A stretch of DNA of 24,951 nucleotides from NCBI RefSeq assembly GCF_001949145.1, contig NW_019091697.1:97125-122075 (forward strand), written 5' to 3'. The notes under the pieces were generated by a model. That model had not been told where the DNA came from, searched no databases, and saw only the letters and a list, made by a program, of their open reading frames with translations. Below, one piece after another: positions 8,387-19,208 of the stretch. The translations under genes were made by a program, and so were the position numbers. Source of the DNA: Acanthaster planci (lineage: Eukaryota > Echinodermata > Asteroidea > Valvatida > Acanthasteridae). Every line of letters begins with the position of its first letter. Within the stretch, counting starts at the first letter, position 1.

Positions 8387-9329
8387 ATTCTGTTGGTAGC
8401 GACGCGACCGCATCGTGTCGCCTGCATTTCATGGTCCGTCGTGAACCGGCAAAATGCAATCTCAATCAATGAAGCCTTCTAGGCTAAGAACTCACAAGTC
8501 GAAATTTAGTTCATCAATCTTGAAGAGTGTTGCGATTCAACACTTCATGTGATTACGTCATTATGAAGTGGAATTATTTGGTTCCAAGTGAAATATGCTG
8601 CAAATTTCCACTGCAAACAGAACATTTAAACATTGATTCTGTAGCGGTTACCTGAGCAAGATAACGTGGTTTGCTTACGATAATGGTAATCCTCAGAACT
8701 CTGTGGTCTGCAAGGGAAATTGTTGCAGGCAAAACACTGGCATGTAACTTGACTTCAAGTGCATGGTTACGAAACGACAAGCACCTTCAATTTGTGCTGA
8801 GGCATAGGCTACACTAAACGACGGATGTTCGGATTTCGCTTTAATGGGTATCCCGTGATGACCATTCTTATTTTGTGTCCAAAGGTGGATAAAGAGGGCC
8901 AACGGGGACCATGCCCCCTCCCCAAAAATAAAAATTGAAAAATAGAGAAATGAGAGAAAAGGCGAGTGTTTGGCCTGTTTTATACCTCTTCCCTCAAACA
9001 ACGTGTAAAAAACCAAAATTGTAGCCTCACCCCCCATCGGGTTGCTTGATCGTGCTGGATTAGTCCTTCTTCGTATCCATACAGGTCTGCATGTTAAAAT
9101 TGGTGTTGGAAGATCATCCTGACTATGGGAAATTCAGACTGATGAAAATGTCTTTCTGGAATGCACCCCTCTAAGTGCCTTGTACGTGCGGTGCGGATAA
9201 ACAAACGGTGGTTCTGCAATCGTGTCTTTCTTCTCCTTTTTGATTACATTTAAAAAGTGAACTCTTTTCATTTAATACAAGGAGTAATATTCTTTGTCCT
9301 TGGATAATTCTCACCCACATTTGTTTTGT
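8387..9329. other. Non-coding stretch right of DIRS
   Basis: No gene, RNA or repeat structure that I can support. A C-rich then A-rich run (CCCCCTCCCCAAAAATAAAAA) lies near 8911-8935. Short open frames have no known domains. Confidence 0.5.
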
Positions 9330-9371
9330 CATCTCTGGTAATTTACCAGAGATGAATTTACCAGTGGTAAA
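9330..9371. repeat. Two adjacent palindromes
   Basis: At 9330-9354 there are 12-bp perfect arms (CATCTCTGGTAA and TTACCAGAGATG) around one base. At 9357-9371 there are 7-bp perfect arms (TTTACCA, G, TGGTAAA). The two share the core TTACCA/TGGTAA, giving four copies in alternating orientation within 42 bp. It may be a binding-site cluster or the collapsed end of a foldback element. Confidence 0.75.
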
Positions 9372-9441
9372 CGACTTTCGTGAAGCATTAACATAGGTTT
9401 AAAATAAAAGTAAAAATGTATCAAATTCCTTGCGCAAAAGG

Positions 9442-9481
9442 CGAAATCCCTCTTGGTGAGCCACCGGTCGCTCATCCCCAG
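9442..9481. repeat. 40-bp block, copy 2
   Basis: Exact 40-base match to 4163-4202 inside DIRS ORF1, in the same orientation. Flanks differ on the right immediately (AAGGTGATG versus TTCCCGCC). No other DIRS sequence is seen next to it. On the minus strand the block lies in an open frame (SDRWLTKRDFAF), so a coding origin is possible. Confidence 0.85.
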
Positions 9482-10074
9482 AAGGTGATGCGCTACATTT
9501 AAAGTCGCGCTAGCATTGTAATCGACGCGTATAACATTCATCTACGTGTACGGCAATGCATCATACCACGGAGCGCACACGGTTTCGTCCCATCCAGTGA
9601 GACCTCGAAGATACATCACGTGTCTGTCAAGGGACCAAGCGATGAAGTTTTCTCTCCTTCAACCTTTAACTGTGACGTAGACAAAAGTGGAATACCGTGG
9701 CACAAATTTGAGTCAGGAACTAGGGAAAGGGGATGGGGCATTGTGGAAGAGATGCTAGGCCATGGACATTTGATAAGCGGTGTGTGTGGGGGGGGGTTAC
9801 ACCATAATAAAAATCTCGCATGAAATGATATGGTCACTATTTTTCCATGGTGTTTGCGTGTACTGTAGGCCCTACTGATGTTTCTATAGTGTGCTTCAAT
9901 ATCGTATGTTACCTTTCAGTGCTTTTCTTCTCAGCTATATACCTATTGGTTTGATAAATAAACTTAAATTGTATTTGGTTAAATTACCGCATATTGGAAC
10001 TGATCTTTGGTCAGTTTTGTGAATAAATAATGTGCTTGGCCGATTTTAAACGCGCGTTCAAGTGACCGGCTCAG
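9482..10074. other. Non-coding or unassigned stretch
   Basis: An open plus frame runs about 9502-9823 with protein-like composition (for example SVKGPSDEVFSPSTFNCDV), but it has no convincing splice signals or known domain. A run of nine G occurs at 9788-9796. I do not call a gene. Confidence 0.35.
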
Positions 10075-10215
10075 GAGAATAATGGACGAGACTATAATGC
10101 TTGCCCGCGGCGAGCCGTGGGCGGTGGCATAAACCCTCAGGCGGTTGGCGAGTTAGTATGGAGGGATGTGAAGGATGATCCGAACATTGCCCAGAAACTA
10201 GGAAAGAAAAAATAA
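10075..10215 (+). CDS. Candidate terminal exon, unknown protein
   Basis: The segment follows CGGCTCAG, a possible acceptor ending at 10074, and reads in phase 0 for 46 codons to TAA 10213-10215. The peptide contains GGGINPQAVGELVWRDVKDD and ends KLGKKK. It is GC-richer than its surroundings and looks protein-like. A poly(A) signal AATAAA lies at 10374-10379, about 160 bp downstream. The pyrimidine tract before the acceptor is weak, and no matching upstream exon is found inside the window. I do not recognise the protein. It could also be a fragment of a retrocopy or transposon. Confidence 0.4.
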   Translation, partial: ENNGRDYNACPRRAVGGGINPQAVGELVWRDVKDDPNIAQKLGKKK

Positions 10216-10373
10216 CAAGCGGCAAGGACAAGGGACGGGCATCTGCACATACCTGCCTAATCTGCTATAAATGTTCAACTTATACTGAAAACTTGCACTT
10301 CACATCAAAAAGGTTAATTTATCGGTGGGTGCTGTTTATGAATGGCCATTTCATTCAGTAATTTATTACCTGC

Positions 10374-10379
10374 AATAAA
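10374..10379 (+). promoter_or_regulatory. Possible poly(A) signal AATAAA
   Basis: A canonical hexamer about 160 bp after the stop of the candidate terminal exon. AATAAA is common by chance in this composition, so its support depends on that exon being real. Confidence 0.3.
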
Positions 10380-12230
10380 CGTCGAAATTTGTATGCCCAT
10401 CGAAGACGTATTATAGTTTGAAAGTAACCTTCTGCACTTAAAGACGTTAACACTGAGCGGGGTACGTAGCACCATCTGTAAATCTTCGCATAATGCTTGC
10501 GAATTTCAACAGGAAAGATTTTTTTATGGACTTTAAATCAGTATGTAAACTAGTTCAGTACAGACGGGCCATAATAACTGGCTCACTGCAGATGTTGTGT
10601 GTACCCCAGGTTCACAGATCATGCACCTTGCTACAATGGTTATTAATCATAGATCACCGTAGTAACCATCTATAATTACCCAAGTCTTTCCAGTGCGCAC
10701 CACCCACAATGCAATCTCTGCGTTAGTTGAGTCTCATGGGAATGTGGTAAGCCAGCCGGCCGGCGGCCGTACAAGTATGCCTGATATAAATTCATTAAAA
10801 AAAAACAACGCATATCTGAAGGCTGAACTGTCTCGCTGAATACCCGTTAAAGATGTTGTCCACACCTTGAACGCACCTCGAATTTCGTTGAAGCATGGAT
10901 GGTTGAAGTCAGGCGTGAAGACAGACCGGTGTTATCTTTGTTTCTCAAATAAAATGTGAGTGCTGAAATCAAGTTATTGTTTGGAGGTAACGCGACGACA
11001 TGCCGCATGCACATTCCAACAAGTAAAAATGATGGGGTTCGATCACTCAGACACAATAGGCCGACGTCCAGCGCAGGCCTACATTGTACATAATACATGT
11101 ATACGGTCGTAAACCGTGGAGCATGGTAAATACATACTAAATCATGGTTGAGCATGCATGTGCTGCAGCAATGGGGAGGATCATGCCGTTTTTTACGCTC
11201 CTTTTTTTTAATTATTTTTTTTAATTATTATTTTTTTTAGCTTATAAAACTGTTTAATAGAACCATTAGTACTTCTGCATGATATCTGGAGATGGAGTGT
11301 ATGCCTCAACTCAAGCTTAACCCTGCATGGTTCTTAGGCCTACTACATGTACATCATACATGTACATGTAAGCATGCAGTTATAAAAAAGCTCCATGATG
11401 TAAGACACCAGTCTTCATTTACGTCGTTAGTATTGCCGTACTACTGCCGCTGGACTCAGTACTCAGGCTAAACTTTATCTCTATTTCAATGTTTTTTGGT
11501 TGAGGGTTTCTTTTTTTTTTTTACTTTTACTGGGTAAATTTCAAATGCCATAGGCCTACCAATGTACAGTTTGTGCGCCATGTACCTGTACACGTAATCT
11601 GATAAATTCTGACCGATGCAGTGCACGCTTAGGCCTACATACATGTACATGTAGGTGGTGACTGGCCAGCATTGGACATGTATGCAAGTTTGGAACTTAC
11701 GAATGTCAGCTAGTGGCTTAAACATCAGTATATCAATAGTTACCGGTAAGTCGTGGTTACATTTATACGAAGTGAACATTTGTGCCAATTGTACAGTGTG
11801 CCATGAAATGGTCATCATTTCCATTCCCCCCCCCGCATGTTTCTGGGTCAGCGTATTGTAGTCGGATCATGAACAACACCCTCAATAAACCCTTGCACAA
11901 CCGAGAACTAAGCATTCTGCAGTATGATCTCTACATTGTGACCAATGTTCAGGTACAAGACTTGTTCCTCTGTTCAGAGAGATGGAAGGACAAGCCCCCG
12001 TTGTACTGCTCTCAGGGTAGTTAAAAAAATGTAAACTGTCTAAAACCTTAGGTGTAGGAATCACAAGTGTATCGTCATTGTAATGGTAAATAGCAAAATA
12101 TAAGAGTTTCACATGATGCTGGGATGGAGCGGGTTATAATAAATTGTGCTGGAAAACAATAATAATACTAGAAGTGAAAGGTCACGAGTTTAGATTTCTT
12201 TTTTACCCATAGCCAGAAAATTCCCAGCCC
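10380..12230. other. Intron-like or intergenic stretch
   Basis: No supportable gene. It holds GCCGGCCGGCGGCCG at 10753-10767, long T/A runs at 11200-11239 and 11509-11524, a C run at 11826-11834, and TAGGCCTAC and ACATGTAC motifs that become frequent from about 11090 onward. Confidence 0.5.
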
Positions 12231-12342
12231 CACTTGAAAAGTTGGTTCTGGATCCGCCCTTCAGGCATACTGACTGAGCACAGGGGCCTACTGACAGGAT
12301 TTATGGCTTTCTCACACAAGACAAATATTGGGATTGATTCGG

Positions 12343-12620
12343 GGTTGTTGGAGGGTTGATGGAAAACTGTTGATGATTCACACTTGAAAAATTTCAACCC
12401 TATGCCAACCCTGCATCAACCCCAAGACTGATTTCAACTGGGTTGAATTCAACCCGCTCTGGAGCATGGTTGAGACTTTTCAACCCAAGTTGAAAATTTT
12501 TCGTGCTCATTTCTGGGTTGAATTAACCCTGAAAAAGCTCAGTTCGCACGAAACAAGTGTGAAACAACACCCCGTTGATGTAGGGTTGAAGAATCAAATT
12601 TTCAACCCAGGGTTGTCATG
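12343..12620. repeat. Cluster of GGGTTGAA/TTCAACCC motifs with palindromes
   Basis: Many copies of GGGTTG(A/T)A and its complement occur within about 280 bp. They include a perfect 16-bp palindrome at 12440-12455 (GGGTTGAA/TTCAACCC) and a hairpin at 12477-12496 with 8-bp arms (TTTTCAAC, GTTGAAAA). Further copies are at 12391-12399, 12514-12528 and 12597-12613. This looks like a degraded foldback or tandem-hairpin element. No target duplication is identified. Confidence 0.6.
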
Positions 12621-12972
12621 GGCTCACCTAGGGTCGAGTCCAACTCTGGTTAAGAGGCTGCACATGTAGTGTGAAAGGCTATATTGTAATTGGTAGGAAG
12701 CCTAGCCATATACAATGTAAGCCTGCCCGACTACACCATGGCAACTTTATCTGCATGCACAAGTGCAATAGAAGGACCAGCAGGTACATGTATGTTTGTG
12801 TACATACCGTTACATGTAATGTAGGCAGTGATTAGTTAGCCTTTGAACTGTTGAAGTACAATGCAGAAGGCTACGAAAGCCCTGAAGTGTCATGTATATA
12901 TTTTCAAAAAGTGAAGTACATTCTTTCGAAGTTTGTATTTGTTGCGTATGTTTTTTCAACATCATTTTTTGT
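12621..12972. other. Non-coding stretch between two foldback repeats
   Basis: ACATGTA-containing unique sequence. A minus-strand open frame (12810-13238) starts here but runs through the foldback element and has no known domain, so I do not call it. Confidence 0.45.
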
Positions 12973-13144
12973 GAGACATTGAGCATTTTCGAAACGATTG
13001 GATTCGGCTTAGACTTTGGTTTTGCTGGTTCCAGCCATTTTGAAGCAGCGTTCAAAACTACATGTACATGTTCAAGCTCTGACTGGAACCAGCAAAACTG
13101 AAGTCTAAGGCAAATCCATTTGTTTCCAAAATGCTCTATGTATT
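12973..13144. repeat. Foldback repeat with about 62-bp arms
   Basis: The left arm 12973-13034 is complementary to the right arm 13082-13144 at roughly 80 percent. The best parts are GAGCATTTT(C/G)GAAAC, CTTAGACTT and TTTTGCTGGTTCCAG. The loop of about 47 bases contains CATGTACATG. Sequence outside both arms has repeated GTTTGTTTTG-NGAGAT-like strings, suggesting a larger degraded palindromic element of the MITE type. The hairpin is longer than a usual animal pre-miRNA. Confidence 0.7.
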
Positions 13145-14383
13145 TTTTCAAAGTTTGTTTGTGGGAGATACTGTATATCCTCCAGTTTGTTTTGAGGAGA
13201 TTTGCTTTTAGAAACATTGTTTCTGTATTTGGAAACAAATTGTTTTTACGAGATGTAATTTTTCAAAGTGGTTTTATGAGATACATTTTTGGAAGTTTGA
13301 CAAGATGTAAAAATCCAACTTGAAATTATGCATCTATTGAACATATGGACATACGTACATTGACAGGTGTACGCTGTTCATTTACTGTACATTGACTCAG
13401 TCTTGAACTCAGTTACAAATTTAAGTAATTCATTATGCATGTGCACAGGGCAATGGCATGCAGAAAATGTTTACTGGTATGGTACACTCTACATGTTCCA
13501 GTACTGTACACGTACATTGTTTTCACAAAGATCTACTGGTATCATTGGGCAGCTTGTACAGTACAATTTGATGTGCATATGTGTGAGACATACATGTACA
13601 TATGTATCGGCAACATGTTGTACATATGTGACGATTATTCGAATACCTGGATATTAAATAAATTGTATAATATGTGAATATGTACGGTATTTTTGAAAGT
13701 GAATATTTGGAGGTGAAAATCAGTAATATAAAACCGGAAAAATCAATTAATTGGTTACATAATTGCATTCCAAAAGCATCCAGGGGGAGTGATGGAAAGA
13801 GAAGACCCATGTGTACATGTACTCGTAGATGACGGAAGGCTTATGCCCAACAATAATACCAAGGCCAAAAAGTGATTTTCCTTTCATTTTTTTTTTCTTT
13901 TTGTAAAAATGTATATATGTTATTCATGCCTTTGTAGAAATGTCACAGTGTGGTACAACCAAATTTGAATATTGGATCAAATGGAAGACTGGCTATTTGA
14001 TTATTCAATTATTCAAAATGACTCAGCCTTGCACAGCCTATGCCCATGTTGTGTATAGGATGACAGCTGATGTTGTTACTGTTAAAAGCAGTCGGCGGAT
14101 CGAGGTGCATTAAAATAAATGAATGCTGTGAAACACTATGCCCCCTTCCCTGCACTTTTAGTAATCAGATCCATTTAAATAGGTGCAGGATTCATTATTG
14201 AATCCAGTAGGCTCAACTGTGGTGTGCAGTTTCCATCACTCCTGTATGTGAAATGCGTGCTACATGTATATTTTGTGGTACTTACAGTACCTGTTTGTGG
14301 TATTCAGCTATTAGTATTTAAGTTTCTTGTGCATATTGTTTTATGGTAGATGAAATATTGGTATTCTGATGGGCTGTTCTCAG
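13145..14383. other. Intron-like stretch
   Basis: AT-rich with scattered TACATGTAC, GTACATTG and (A/T)CCGGTA motifs; T run at about 13890-13900. Nothing that supports a gene or RNA. Confidence 0.5.
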
Positions 14384-14495
14384 CGAGGCAATGTCTACCT
14401 CGGCAAGTGCAGTGAGTCTTAAGACTCAAGCTCATGTTGTGAAGAAGCATCGGAGGCGTCGACTGTCAGAGGGTGACTTAGCCAGTGCAGCCCTT
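14384..14495 (+). CDS. Candidate coding exon A (possible alternative first exon)
   Basis: The exon would end at CTT|GTAAGT, an ideal donor core, at 14495. ATG at 14391 opens 35 codons ending exactly in phase 0. A possible acceptor GGGCTGTTCTCAG ends at 14383, giving one extra base plus two codons before the Met. The peptide begins MSTSASAVSLKTQAHVV, then carries a basic run KKHRRRRLS that looks like a kinase-recognition or nuclear-localisation type motif, and ends EGDLASAAL. The purine at -3 gives an acceptable start context. Codon use looks coding relative to the AT-rich flanks. I do not recognise the protein. It may be an alternative first exon related to the segments at 17257 and 19210, or an internal exon. 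Confidence 0.5.
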
Positions 14496-14914
14496 GTAAG
14501 TAAATTTTGCATTTAACATGACTTACCAGTACATGTACAGGCCACTGTTGATTTGTTGTTGGTCATTTCAAAACCTTACAGCTCTTATCTTTGAAAAAAT
14601 GGGAAATTGGGGGGGGGAGCCGAAAGGCTGAAAATCTAAGTTGCAATGCGTGCAGTCAAGGCTGGTTTGTACTGCAGGCAAATGTGAAAGTGAAGCAAAT
14701 TTGACGTCACAAAAAATTGCCGCAAAATTTTGCTCAAGATGAAATGTGTTCAAATGTTACAAATTGCCAATGTGAATATTTGATCATACGTCACCAATTC
14801 ATGCTCATACATGTAATTGCTTGCACACAAAGTACGAACCAGCCTTGTATGGGCTTGACACACCAAGCATTCTGGTTTACATGCATATATGCTACTTATT
14901 ACATGCATGTACCA

Positions 14915-15075
14915 GTATTCTCCTGGGTGGAGAAATTATGCACTTGAGTTGGGACAAAGTGGCTTGCCCAGCAAGGGCAAGCAGCTTTACGGCCATACTT
15001 CCAACAGCTGGATCTGAACCCCTGACCCTCTGATCGTAAGTCACAAACTGTAACCACTCATAGCCATGGGCCACC
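14915..15075 (-). mobile_element. tRNA-derived SINE
   Basis: On the minus strand, a box A-like TGGCTATGAGTGG (15066-15054) and a box B-like GGTTCAGATCC (15020-15010) are spaced as in a tRNA gene, preceded by GGGTGGCC. They are followed by a non-tRNA body (GCTTGCCCTTGCTGGGCAAG, TTTGTCCCAACTC) and the tail motif CTCCACCCAGGAG (14934-14922) often seen in marine invertebrate SINEs. The right edge is the tRNA-like 5' end. The left edge is approximate, since no A-tail or target duplication is clear. It lies in reverse orientation within the presumed host intron. Confidence 0.65.
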
Positions 15076-17256
15076 CCCACTATGCATGCACAACAATAAC
15101 TCATTGGCCATTATGATCCAACAAGTAAAGCCACTCTACATGTACATGTTCATACCAGTTTCGTATCAAACTCTCAGACCACTGAAGTGTACACAGAGAG
15201 CCAATCTCTGCCACTCCTCATTTGCAAAATTGATTTGGCGTTTAAAAATGGAATGATGAGGACAGTGACTGACTTCAGCACTCGAATCTCATCACGGCCA
15301 CAGCGGTCGGTGCCCAATTTGCGGCGTTGCCCTGAAAATTTCCACTTTGTCCACGGCCAAAGCTGGCCATGTGCCCCATTTTTCCTGGTACTGGTACCCC
15401 TTGAAACAAGACCCTATACCGGTAGATATTTCCTGTAAGTTTCTGACTTCACATTCAAGTGAATGTATTTCGTGTTGCGGACTACCGGTATACTGGGTAC
15501 TATACTGATTACTGGGTTATAAAATATTTAAATTATATGATAGCTCGAGTACATAAAGAACCCCATTTTTTGTTTTTCCAGTTTCTAAACTCGTTTTGCA
15601 GAATATTTTACAGCTTGGCCTTGTTACCCCTGTTATTGGTCGCAGTGCCGTTAAAATGTCCCATTTCTTAAGATCAAAATGGCGGTGCCCCCAAAAGTCA
15701 AAATTCGATTTCTGTGACTTGAACCAATGCGTACATGTGCGTGTAATTAAGAGAGTACCCCTAAATGTGTTAGCCATATGGTACAAAATAACATGTAATT
15801 TTGAATCTTACTTTACAGTTGTATGATCAGGGCCCAAATTGAGCTACTTAATATTTTAATGAGCATTGTTACACTTGTGTTAGCACAGCAAATATTTGCT
15901 TGTAGGAGCTACAGTAAAGCAGTTGGTTACCAGACGATCCAAAATGGTATTACATTGTAGTTCACTAGAGTACTTTTGCCAGTCATGTAAAATTACTGTG
16001 GAGTGTGCTCTGCTAGATTGCAGTGATGTTACAGGGTAGCATAGTACATGAACATGCACATGAACATGTACATGTGGCGAGAGTTCTGTTTACCAGTTGT
16101 CATGGTACTGTTAGTGTGTGGGGCGGGGCAGGACTTTCATGTGTATGCATGTATTTCATGTCAAATTCATACAACCTGCCCTCACTTCCACTGGAACCCA
16201 TCTCGGTTGAACTCTGCAGTCAACCTTTCAGACATCGTTGTTGCAATGATTGTACATGTGTCATGGGATTGCAGGACTACACCAAACCACACATTATTTG
16301 CATAAACTTTTTGGAGAAGTGTACCATCAATGAATAATTTTCTTCAGAATTTTTCTTAAATACCGGTACTTGTACATGTAACGCCTGCTCATCAAATCCT
16401 CAATGGATGGCAACTTAAACAATGAATACTTCTTAAGTATTATTATTTTGTTTGTTTCTTAGTTATAATTTTTAAAAGGTACCAGTCACTACATGCTGAC
16501 ACATGATTGCTCAGTGGGGGAATGAATGAACTTCAAAGTTGATTATGATTGGCTAGTACTACCGGTAGCTCATTGACATTCATGAGCATAGTCCCAGACA
16601 GAAACTGATCAATGTTCATGAGAGGGACCCCAAAATCTTCTCTTTCTAGTAAATACAAAATTTGCAGTCCATTTTATTCCAAATGCTCTGTGTGAAAATA
16701 GCATGACCCGATTTCACGTTTTCAGTTAGAGGAAACCTGCTTGATTTTCAAGCATTTGGCTGGCACTCTTCTTCCATAGAATAATCGTGCATAAAGTGTT
16801 TGTTATCCCATCCCTTGATGCATTGCAGATGTCGCAAAAGTAGTAGACTACATGTAGTTCAAGCAGGTGTCCATTCAGTGACAAGAGGTTGTGATGACAA
16901 GCAACTACCTGCAATAATTACATTTGTAAGAAAAAATGCAAACAGGTACTAATTGATCTGGCAAATGATACATAATGTACACGTAAATGTACGTGAATAC
17001 TGGTAATTTATCCCTTGCTAGACTTTTTGAAAGTATTGACTTGCAATACCTTTGGGGAATTACATGTACATGCAACCTTTACATGTACCTTTGGGGCATT
17101 CGACCGTGAAGCCGTCTTTGTTTGGTTTTTGTTTGCTGGCCTTGGCTTGAATAGTCTGTTGTGAGAAAGGTGGTGCCAGTAGCTTGCATGCATTGTGATG
17201 TAGTCGCCCACTGATTTCCCTGGATTGGTAAAGTCTGCACTTGTCGTTGTGCCAAA
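15076..17256. other. Intron-like stretch between exons A and B
   Basis: Dispersed ACATGTA motifs and no supportable gene. 15280-15440 and 15620-15720 share a style (GGTCG..GTGCC, then AAAATGTCCC or AAAATTTCCAC) that could be two pieces of one dispersed repeat, but the match is too weak to call. Confidence 0.45.
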
Positions 17257-17406
17257 ATGTCCCGGTTACGGGAGGCAAGACTGAGTCGTCACGCGGCTAC
17301 AGCTAGTCTCATCGCCAAGAGGCGTTCATTCCACGAGGCGCTTAATCGCACCCTGGAAGCTGATGCTGAGGAGGAACTTATTGCAAACTTGGTTCATGAA
17401 GAGCAG
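17257..17406 (+). CDS. Candidate coding exon B (possible alternative first exon)
   Basis: ATG at 17257, in context GCCAAAATG with A at -3, opens 50 codons ending exactly at GAGCAG|GTAACA, a good donor. In the intron the frame closes within five codons. The peptide starts MSRLREARLSRHAATASL, continues with the basic KRRSFHEALNRTLE, and ends in an acidic stretch EADAEEELIANLVHEEQ. The pattern favours a helical segment. No AG with a pyrimidine tract in the right phase lies shortly upstream, so it fits a first exon better than an internal one. GC content is higher than in the flanks. Function and family are unknown to me. It ends in the same phase as the segments at 14391 and 19210. Confidence 0.55.
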
Positions 17407-18579
17407 GTAACATGTACATGAAAAACAAATTGGGTGGAGTGTCCGTTACTGGTATGGTATGGACACGTGACCCAATACAATTATGTCAGGGAGATCACTC
17501 AGTGTACTTCGAACGAGACTTTCGGTTCTTCAGTGCTACCTTTTCAAAGCATTAACAGTACAGTCATGTATTGCATTCTCGTTTACTTCCTTGTACATGT
17601 ACTGTACTTGCACTATACATGCAAGTAGTGCAGCCAGTTGCTGAAAGAGTTTGGGTCTCATACCAGCACATGAGCGTTGTTCACTCGCTGATCATACGGT
17701 TACATGTACATGTTTTTGCAAGCACCCAATTTAACCATGGCAGGGACTTTATGTTCAGTATTTGTAAACAGATCACAACATCACTTTTTACATTATTTGT
17801 TTGTAAGGGTGAACTGACGTAAGGGGGTTTCCCAGTGTGATCGTTATGGCCCCCCTGCAAAACCAGTACCTTGTTATGCTGTTTATACTGTATGGGTCTC
17901 GCTTGGAAAGGGGAAGTGAAGGAATGACACCTTTTAAGTGGGGTCATGGCTCTAGTATTCCTATGGTTCAAGGCCTGTTGAAGATTTGATCTCATACTCC
18001 CAAGGCCATCTAAGAGAAGTACGACCTCTAAGTTACAGGCCCTCTGGTTCAAGTTGTTAACTCCAGTACTACATGGCAGAAACAACCACGCTGACCACTC
18101 AAAAGAAATTTACAGCATTGTATGGGGGGAAGGGAAATGTCATGAGTCAGATACTGTATGTTCTTTTAGCCACAGAAGCATGTGGACCCCTTTGATAAGA
18201 ACCGTGGGCAATATTCACACCTAGGCTAGACAGTACAGTACCAGTAGCGCACCATCCATGATTGCATACACATATGGGGTACTAGTGCACCAGCATAAAT
18301 TTATACAGAAGTGCACACTGGCAGTACCTGGTAATACAGTATTTGCAGACTTACATGTGCGGCTGAAGGGGAGACTAGTAACTACTGCTCCACAAGTTGC
18401 CTTTCAAACCATGTTCAAACCAATGGAACCTGTTTGAATTTCCTATCAGTACATACATGTACATGTACCAGCAAACAAAATGACAACCAAATTGTAATCA
18501 ATATCCACTCTAGGGGCATTTTTGTGTTAGTTTCCTTTTTCCAGTTTTCTTTTCCTTCCTCTATGACTATATTATAAAC
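17407..18579. other. Intron-like stretch
   Basis: No gene supported. 18000-18090 on the minus strand has faintly tRNA-SINE-like strings (TGGTCAGCGTGG, CTTAGAGGTCG) but no proper box B. ACATGTAC tracts occur at about 17408, 17592 and 17702. Confidence 0.45.
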
Positions 18580-18607
18580 CATGGAGGTAGAATATTCTAC
18601 CTCCATG
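18580..18607. repeat. 28-bp perfect palindrome
   Basis: Arms CATGGAGGTAGAAT and ATTCTACCTCCATG meet without a spacer. On each side lies the 7-mer TATAAAC in direct orientation (TTATAAAC ends at 18579; GTATAAAC starts at 18607), like a target duplication around a minute insertion. Confidence 0.85.
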
Positions 18608-19208
18608 TATAAACACACTCTCCACAACCAATTTCAGATTTTCAGATTCACTAATTTCAGATTTATAAAAGCAGTGCTGTTACCACATACATGCAGATAA
18701 GATCAGGATGTCCTGGTACACATTTACAGGAGTACACAAACAACACACAGCTGTCTGTAATGAGAGCCCACCTCAATACAGTCTAAAGTGCCCTTCCAAA
18801 TTCTTGACAAGGGTTGTTAACCTCTGGGAAAGGTGATAGATGATTGTATCTTACCCTGAAATTTGATGCCCTGTACTCATGCAGTGACTTAGTACACCCA
18901 CTGAAGTAGCCCCTCTAGTAGTCCGGTAATGTGGTACATGTACATGTGTATAGTTTAGGTATAGTTTAGGGAGTGCCACTTGGTGGTTTCAGCATCTGTG
19001 CATGGATCAAGTAACCGGTTGTGGATGGTTTGGAAATACCCATTTCCTCTTTCACTTTCCGCCCATAAAGTCATTTGATTTATCACGTGCTGGGCAAAGC
19101 AGGAAATTGAACCTCTGCTGCATGTACTAAGTACCTGCCCCTGTTACTTTGTGTACTGGTATGATACACAAATGCTTAGTCTGTTGAAAACTTGTGAACG
19201 CTGAGCAG
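18608..19208. other. Intron-like stretch
   Basis: No gene supported. A 12-base tandem duplication (GTATAGTTTAGG) lies near 18949-18972. ACATGTACATGTG at 18936-18948. Confidence 0.45.

Noticed and set aside
9502-9823. Plus-strand open frame of about 107 codons with plausible composition
   Set aside because: No clear start, splice sites or domain, and another frame is also open for part of it; support is too weak for a gene call.
12810-13238. 142-codon minus-strand open frame
   Set aside because: It runs through both arms of a foldback repeat, so openness is explained by repeat composition; no known motif.
17681-18085. 134-codon minus-strand open frame
   Set aside because: No domain, splice signals or coding-like composition along its length; it overlaps a weak SINE-like region.
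18000-18090. Minus-strand tRNA-like strings suggesting a second SINE
   Set aside because: Box A is imperfect and no acceptable box B is present at the right distance.
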